A stretch of 37,179 nt of DNA from Chloroflexota bacterium (lineage in GTDB: Bacteria; Chloroflexota; Anaerolineae; Aggregatilineales; Phototrophicaceae), in contig JAPPMO010000006.1 of assembly GCA_028873975.1 (NCBI GenBank), positions 1-37,179 on the forward strand. The letters run 5' to 3'. This document shows, in pieces, positions 32,643-37,179 of the stretch; the first letter of the stretch is position 1; every line of letters begins with the position of its first letter. A program made the translations under genes and the position numbers. The notes beneath the pieces were generated by a model. That model was not told the DNA's origin and ran no database searches. It saw nothing but the letters and a program-made list of their open reading frames with translations.

Positions 32643-33968
32643 ATGGACGCGATTGAAACAATCGAAGCGCGCGTTTACCGCCGCCTCGACGCCATGCGCG
32701 ACGACATCATCAAGCTGACGCGGGACCTGGTCGCTTTCAAAAGCGTCAATCCGCGCTTCATGCCGGACCCGGAATATAGCCAGGAAAAAGAAGTACAAGA
32801 CTATCTCGAATCCAGGCTGAAGGCGCTGGGGCTGGATATCGCCCGCTGGGAAGCGGAAGCGCGCCGACCGAATCTGGTGGCGCGGCGTCGCGGGCGCGGC
32901 GGCGGGCGCAGCCTGGCTTTCAACGGGCACATTGATGTCGTGCCTATCGGCGACCGGGACGGCTGGAACTATGACCCCTGGGGCGGCGACATCGTCGACG
33001 GCAAGCTCTATGGGCGCGGGACGGTGGACATGAAAGCGGGCCTGGCGGCTTTCATCGCCGCTAGCGAGGCGATCATCAAGTCCGGCATTGTTCTCAATGG
33101 CGACCTGGAACTGCATATCGTGGTGGACGAAGAAGCGGGCGGCTTCGCCGGCACGCGCGATCTCATCAAGCGCGGCTATCGCGCCGACGGCGTCATTGTC
33201 GCCGAACCGACATCGGGCTATATCGACGCGGCGGAGGGCGGCCTCAGTTGGCTGCGCGTCACCATCCGCGGGCGGGCGGCGCACGCTGGCTGGCGCTTCG
33301 CGCAGATCTACCCGCAAGCGGGGCCGAATGCGGAAAACGCCCAAGGCGTCAACGCCATCGAAAAGGGCGTGAAGTTTCTGGCTGCTGTCCGCGAGCTGGA
33401 GCGCGAATGGGCGCGCGATCGCCATCATCCGCTGATGCCGCCGGGCATCACCACCATCAATCCCGGCGTGATGGTCGGCGGGGTCGGGCTGGGCGAAGAC
33501 GGCCTGCCGAAGATCACCTCCAACCCGGCTATGATCCCCGATGTCTGCGTGATTGACTTCGATTTCAAATACCTGCCGACGGAGCGCTTTGAGGAGGTTC
33601 GCGCCGAGTTTGAAGCCTTCACCGCGGCTTTTGCGCGCACCGATCCCTGGCTGCGCGATCATCCGCCCACCTTGCAATGGCATTTATCGAATATCGACTT
33701 CCCGCCCTTTTCCACGCCCTCCGATCATCCCTTGATCGAGGCAGTACGAGATACGCATCGGCAATTGGGCATCGAAACGGTCCTGACCGGCAAACGCGCC
33801 GTGACCGACGCCGCTTTTTACGCCGGCGCCGGCATGACGCCGATCATCCTGGGTCCGGCCGGCGCGGGCTTGCACGGCGACAACGAATTCGTGGAACTGG
33901 ATTCGCTGATCGAGACAGCCAAGGTCTTCGCCGGCCTCGTCTTGCGCTGGTGCGGCTTGGCGGAATAG
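32643..33968 (+). CDS. M20-family metallohydrolase (ArgE/DapE/ACY1-like)
   Basis: A 441-residue zinc hydrolase. His96 and Asp98 (FNGHIDVVP), bridging Asp129 (GRGTVDMKAG), Glu163/164 (DEEAGG), Glu188 (VAEPTSG) and the late His (GLHGDNEFV) give a full metal site. The dimerisation domain starts at RGRAAHAGW. SKxVNP-like AFKSVNPRF near residue 32 and the WNYDPWGGDIVDGKLYGRG stretch (here GDIVDGKLYGRG) match the ArgE/DapE/acetylornithine-deacetylase group. It removes an N-acyl or N-carbamoyl group or cuts a peptide. It follows the SDR by 8 bases and precedes another M20 gene by 10. Confidence 0.9.
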   Translation: MDAIETIEARVYRRLDAMRDDIIKLTRDLVAFKSVNPRFMPDPEYSQEKEVQDYLESRLKALGLDIARWEAEARRPNLVARRRGRGGGRSLAFNGHIDVVPIGDRDGWNYDPWGGDIVDGKLYGRGTVDMKAGLAAFIAASEAIIKSGIVLNGDLELHIVVDEEAGGFAGTRDLIKRGYRADGVIVAEPTSGYIDAAEGGLSWLRVTIRGRAAHAGWRFAQIYPQAGPNAENAQGVNAIEKGVKFLAAVRELEREWARDRHHPLMPPGITTINPGVMVGGVGLGEDGLPKITSNPAMIPDVCVIDFDFKYLPTERFEEVRAEFEAFTAAFARTDPWLRDHPPTLQWHLSNIDFPPFSTPSDHPLIEAVRDTHRQLGIETVLTGKRAVTDAAFYAGAGMTPIILGPAGAGLHGDNEFVELDSLIETAKVFAGLVLRWCGLAE

Positions 33969-33978
33969 CTGAGCACAG

Positions 33979-35130
33979 ATGACGATCCCCGCGTATCTTC
34001 GCTCGCGATTGGATCAATACCTGGCGGATCTTGAGCTTCTGGTAGCGATCGACTCTGGTCCCTGCGACAAAGCGGGCTGCAATCGCGTCAATGACTGGCT
34101 GGAGGAGCGCCTTGGACCCCTGGGCTTTTCCATCGAGCGCTTCCCGCAGCCGGACACCGGCGATCACCTGTTGGCGCGCTTGCCGGGGCAAGGCAGCGCC
34201 AGAATTCTGCTGTTGGGGCATAGCGATACGGTCTATCCGAAGGGCACGGCGGCGGAGCGACCGCTGAAACAGGCGGGCGACCGGCTGTTGGGACCCGGCG
34301 CCTGCGATATGAAAGCGGGTTTGCTGACCGGGATTTATGCCATAGAAGCCTTGGATGCGGTCGGCTTTGACGACTTCAGGACCTTGACGCTGCTCTGCGT
34401 CGCCGATGAAGAGCTGGACGAGCGGACATCAGTCCCGTTGATCCGCCAATCCATGGCCGGTTATGACGCCGCGCTGACGCTGGAAGCGGCGCGGGAGAAC
34501 GGCGATATCGTTACCGCCCGCAAGGGCAATGTGGTGATGCGCGTCGAGGCGCATGGGCGGGCCGCGCATGCCGGCGTCGAGCCGGAAAAGGGGCGCAACG
34601 CCATCAGCGGCTTGCTGCGTCGGCTGCTGCAAGCCGAAGCGCTGGCTCATCCCGCGCGCGGTCTCACCATCAATATCGGCCTGATCGGCGGCGGCACGAT
34701 GCCGAATGTGGTGCCCGATCAGGCCAGCGCGAGCATTGACATCCGCGCCTTCGAGCAGCGCGAGCTGGATCGCGCTGTCGCGGAAATCGAGGGGATATTC
34801 GCGCGCCCGGCGGTCGATGACATACGATTCACCGTGCAGCATCGCCCCGCCTCGCCACCCATGCCACGCAGCCAAGCAGTCGCGCGTCTGGAAGCCTTGG
34901 CGATCCGCGCGGCCGCCGATCTGGGATTTGAGTTGCGCGGCGTCAGCACGGGCGGCGCCGCGGACAGCGCCTTCGCCGCTCAAGCCGGCGTGCCGGCGCT
35001 GGACGGGCTGGGACCAATTGGCGGCTTGGATCACGGACCGGACGAGTACATCCTAAAGAGCAGCATCGTGCCGCGCACGGCGCTGCTGGCGGAATTGATC
35101 AAAGGGATTTGTATTGCGCGATCCGTCTAG
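33979..35130 (+). CDS. M20-family metallopeptidase (carboxypeptidase G2-like)
   Basis: A 383-residue zinc hydrolase. His81 and Asp83 (LLLGHSDTVYPKG), Asp110 (GPGACDMKAG), Glu144/145 (ADEELDE), Glu169 and the late His (GLDHGPDEY) complete the site. AHGRAAHAGVEPEKGRNAI marks the dimerisation domain (split AHGRAAHAG and VEPEKGRNAI). It is closer to the enzyme at 9195 than to its direct neighbour, so the two M20 genes of this operon are not a simple tandem duplication. It is the last gene of the plus-strand run and is convergent with the beta-propeller gene 36 bases away; no strong terminator is visible between them. Confidence 0.9.
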   Translation: MTIPAYLRSRLDQYLADLELLVAIDSGPCDKAGCNRVNDWLEERLGPLGFSIERFPQPDTGDHLLARLPGQGSARILLLGHSDTVYPKGTAAERPLKQAGDRLLGPGACDMKAGLLTGIYAIEALDAVGFDDFRTLTLLCVADEELDERTSVPLIRQSMAGYDAALTLEAARENGDIVTARKGNVVMRVEAHGRAAHAGVEPEKGRNAISGLLRRLLQAEALAHPARGLTINIGLIGGGTMPNVVPDQASASIDIRAFEQRELDRAVAEIEGIFARPAVDDIRFTVQHRPASPPMPRSQAVARLEALAIRAAADLGFELRGVSTGGAADSAFAAQAGVPALDGLGPIGGLDHGPDEYILKSSIVPRTALLAELIKGICIARSV

Positions 35131-35166
35131 CCGCGTCAATTCACGGCGTTATGAAAAATAAGGGAA

Positions 35167-36597
35167 TCAATCGGAAAGTCGGCTTGCGCCTTTGATGGCA
35201 TAGAGCCTGGCATTGTCCAAAACGAATAGCAACTGCAGCGTCTGCCCCGGCTGGCAAGCCTGTGGCGGGTTCTTCCAACGAAGCTCGCAGGCTATGCCAC
35301 TCTTTTTCAGGGGCAGGGAATCCTCCAGCGAATAGCCAGGCAAGGCCGAGCCAGCGCCGTCGAGCAGCGCGGCGCGGATGCCGCCGCCGGCCGCGATTTC
35401 CGCATTGACTGTGATGAACTCAGCCTCCAGCCGCAGCGGCGCCGTCCTCACGAGCGCCCTTTGCCGAATATCGCGAGGGGCAAACCCGGCGAAACGGTCG
35501 AGATCCAGGGTCGCAAGATTAAGCGAACTTTCGCGCCAGTTGTTGTGCAGGCCGTTGCTGCCGCCGTAATAGATCAAAACCCTTTCGCCTCGTGCGATGG
35601 GAGCGGCGGCGTAAATGCAGCCGCAGTCGTATTCGCCGTCGGGATAACTGCCCTCGCCGCGCGGGATCAGCGCCTGGCCGGGACAAATCCGCCGCCAGTT
35701 GACCGAGTCGGCGCTCCAAGCCAGCTCGGTATCAACCCGATCCCAATCCGCCGCCTTTTCGTCGCCCTTGTGGAAAATCGCCGGCAAGCCGATGGTTAAG
35801 CCCGCGTATTGAACGATGGGCATGGAATAGATTTGATCGTGGGCGTCGGCGCCGCGCATGATCTCAACCGGCTCAGCCCAATTCAGGAAGTCCTCGCTTT
35901 CGCTGCGCAAGACAGTGCGGAAGCCCCGGTAGGGTCCCCCCGACCAGCCGCGCGTGATGCCGACATAGCGCCCCAATTCCGGCGACCAGATGGCGTTGTT
36001 GTGCGTATCGCCGACAGCGTCATGCCGGGTCCAGAGCGCAGGCTGCGACCAGCGCAGACCATCCGCGGAAAAACAGGTCGCCATACGCCCCGCCCGTGGA
36101 TTGCGGTGGATGAACTTGTAGCGACGGGCGGGGTCGGGATCGCGCGGGTCTTTGAGTACGCCGCCGGCGTGGATGCCATGTGTGGCGCGGCGCATGACGA
36201 TATTGTTGGCGCGCGAGCGCCCAAATTCGATCAAGCCCAGCGTCGGTTTCTGCCAATGGACGCCATCGTTCGAGGTCGCATAGAGGAGTCCCTCTTCGCG
36301 CTTGCCGCCGGTGTAGCGCGTCTGTGGGCGCTGCGCCAAAGGCGTCTCGACCGATGCCTCATCGACGATGAAGGACTTGTACCAACACTTAAAAAGTCCT
36401 TCATCGTCGTCATAAATGACGCTGGGATAGACATTGTCCAAGCGCGCTTCCCAGGGCTTGGGCGGCTCCGCGAAGAAATCTTCGCGGAAAAGCGGATTGC
36501 TGGCGCATTTTTTGGCTTGCCCCAATTGCAAGACCGCATTTTCGGCATGGGCGAAATTACGAGCGTCCAAGGCCAGCAGCGGCGCCAAGTCCCTCAC
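35167..36597 (-). CDS. GH32/GH43-like five-blade beta-propeller protein
   Basis: A 476-residue cytoplasmic protein resembling glycoside-hydrolase family 32/43-like proteins annotated as hypothetical glycosyl hydrolases. Blade-like motifs recur: ASNPLFREDFF, NVYPSVIYDDDEGLFKCWY, LLYATSNDGVHWQKPTLGLIEF (split), GGVLKDPRDPDPARRYK, FSADGLRWSQP, and ELAWSADSVNWRRI. A C-terminal beta-sandwich (about 375-476) follows. A carbohydrate substrate is likely, though I cannot pick catalytic acids with certainty. The GTG at 36597 is preferred, with GAGGGAGACAGG just upstream; a GTG ten codons earlier is the alternative. It follows the ADP-ribosylglycohydrolase remnant by 62 bases on the same strand. Confidence 0.75.
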   Translation of the reverse strand: MRDLAPLLALDARNFAHAENAVLQLGQAKKCASNPLFREDFFAEPPKPWEARLDNVYPSVIYDDDEGLFKCWYKSFIVDEASVETPLAQRPQTRYTGGKREEGLLYATSNDGVHWQKPTLGLIEFGRSRANNIVMRRATHGIHAGGVLKDPRDPDPARRYKFIHRNPRAGRMATCFSADGLRWSQPALWTRHDAVGDTHNNAIWSPELGRYVGITRGWSGGPYRGFRTVLRSESEDFLNWAEPVEIMRGADAHDQIYSMPIVQYAGLTIGLPAIFHKGDEKAADWDRVDTELAWSADSVNWRRICPGQALIPRGEGSYPDGEYDCGCIYAAAPIARGERVLIYYGGSNGLHNNWRESSLNLATLDLDRFAGFAPRDIRQRALVRTAPLRLEAEFITVNAEIAAGGGIRAALLDGAGSALPGYSLEDSLPLKKSGIACELRWKNPPQACQPGQTLQLLFVLDNARLYAIKGASRLSD

Positions 36598-36659
36598 CCT
36601 GTCTCCCTCGCAGTTCTCCGCAGCCACGCGCAGTCATCGCGCGAACAGCCGGGGGCGGT

Positions 36660-37048
36660 TTATGAACCGAGCGTTTTCCGCGCCAGCGCGCTGAAGCGAT
36701 CCACCATATCATCGAGAGCGAATTGGGGCTTCCCGATGATGTACGAGTACACTTTGTTGTTGAAATCGCGCGTCCAATGCTCGAGGATGGCGCTCTTGCC
36801 ATAAGCCGCGCCGAAGATGCTGCCGGCGGTGGCGGCGGTACAGTCGTTGTCCAAGCCCATCGCCACCGTTTCGCCGATCACTTTGCTGTAATCATCGCCT
36901 CCGATGTTCAGCCCCCAAACAGTCAGCGCCGCGTTGTTGATGGTGTGTATTTTGTGCATGCCGGCGTAACGGCTGTCGACGGCTGCGCCCAGAGGTTGAT
37001 CGTCCCGTCCAGGTCTTCCAACGGCTCGGGGTAGTTATAACTCGTCAT
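36660..37048 (-). pseudogene. ADP-ribosylglycohydrolase family protein, truncated and frameshifted
   Basis: Only the last 130 or so residues of this family are present. From the ATG at 37048 the frame reads LEDLDGTINLW. One base appears to be missing in the G run near 36988-36991. The next frame then continues AAVDSRYAGMHKIHTINNAA, GLDNDCTAATAGSIFGAAYG (metal-binding Asp-x-Asp and the following Thr) and the usual C-terminus. Family members are 300 residues or more, so the N-terminal two-thirds is missing: bases 37049-37179 hold only repeats and intergenic-looking DNA. An AGGA does lie before the ATG. It is either a decaying gene or a fragment with an assembly or sequencing error at the G run. 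Confidence 0.7.
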
Positions 37049-37106
37049 ACGCTATTCCTAAAACAATTTCAGCTTTGTCCCGCTAAATCACAAAATCAAG
37101 AACAGG

Positions 37107-37179
37107 TGTAGGGGCGACCTATCAGACTCTGTTGAAATACTGCCCCCATCCCCCGGCCCCTTACCCCCAAAATGAGGGA
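37107..37179. repeat. Composite repeat cut by the window end
   Basis: GTAGGGGCGACC followed by TATCA, then GACTCTGTTGAAATACTG and the C-rich palindrome start. The final 55 bases (37125-37179) begin exactly with the element's terminal GACTC and match the copy at 8803 apart from a few substitutions. The rest of the element and the second hairpin arm lie outside the window. Confidence 0.8.

Noticed and set aside
21444..35130. Secondary-metabolite gene cluster
   Set aside because: There is no synthase, NRPS/PKS, terpene or RiPP core enzyme; the gene content is import and hydrolysis.
9195..35130. The two carboxypeptidase G2-like M20 genes as a repeat-mediated duplication
   Set aside because: Their protein sequences are clearly diverged and the flanking DNA is not shared.

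Overview
The window is a metagenome-style contig of about 37 kb from a GC-rich bacterium, most likely a member of the Chloroflexota (Anaerolineae/Caldilineae-like). That placement is inferred from gene style (Liv transporter beside LLM, amidase and M20 genes; a Pro-rich FHA protein; SWIM and EEP proteins) and from dense intergenic repeat families of the kind seen in that phylum. It does not rest on a marker gene: no rRNA, tRNA or ribosomal protein gene was seen. Both edges lie in repeats. The first 55 bases duplicate the inside of an insertion sequence, and the last 55 bases start exactly at the boundary of a palindromic repeat, so the contig was probably cut by repeats in a k=55 assembly graph.

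Layout. 1-2 kb: a lower-GC accessory patch with a 67-aa unknown protein, a complete IS5-family element inserted on the stop codon of a DUF2335 membrane protein, and a small unknown gene. 2-6.4 kb: defence and mobile-type genes, namely a DNA methyltransferase fused to an Mrr-type nuclease domain, a RelE-type toxin-antitoxin pair with a recognisable promoter/operator, a tiny coiled-coil membrane protein, and an orphan HK97-type phage portal protein carrying a repeat-derived peptide. 6.7-8.6 kb: an FHA-domain membrane protein and a secreted M23 peptidase. 9.2-15.1 kb (+): an M20 peptidase, an SDR, a SWIM zinc-finger protein, an EEP-family hydrolase and a PLP aminotransferase. 15.1-20.9 kb (-): a FluG-like amidohydrolase translationally coupled to a glutamine-synthetase-like ligase, an imidazolonepropionase/prolidase-type amidohydrolase, and a secreted Cys-repeat protein with an HExxH metallopeptidase-like end. 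21.4-35.1 kb (+): a long run of tightly packed genes encoding a complete branched-chain-amino-acid-type ABC importer (binding protein, two ATPases, two permeases), then SDR, beta-lactamase-fold serine hydrolase, GatC-like small subunit, amidase, LLM flavin oxidoreductase, NodB-type deacetylase, SDR and two M20 hydrolases. 35.2-37 kb (-): a GH32/43-like beta-propeller protein and a truncated, frameshifted ADP-ribosylglycohydrolase.

How it fits together. From about 9 kb on, the window is rich in C-N bond hydrolases (three M20, two amidohydrolases, one amidase, one deacetylase-family protein) with a nitrogen-compound ligase, an aminotransferase and an importer. I read it as an uptake and breakdown locus for an amide-, peptide- or N-acyl-type compound; the substrate cannot be named from sequence. 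The two most novel-looking signals are the five-module NCC Cys-repeat metallopeptidase-like protein and a nested repeat system: short hairpins whose stems change by compensating substitutions, with a palindromic MITE-like element sitting at the same place in the hairpin loop in every composite copy.
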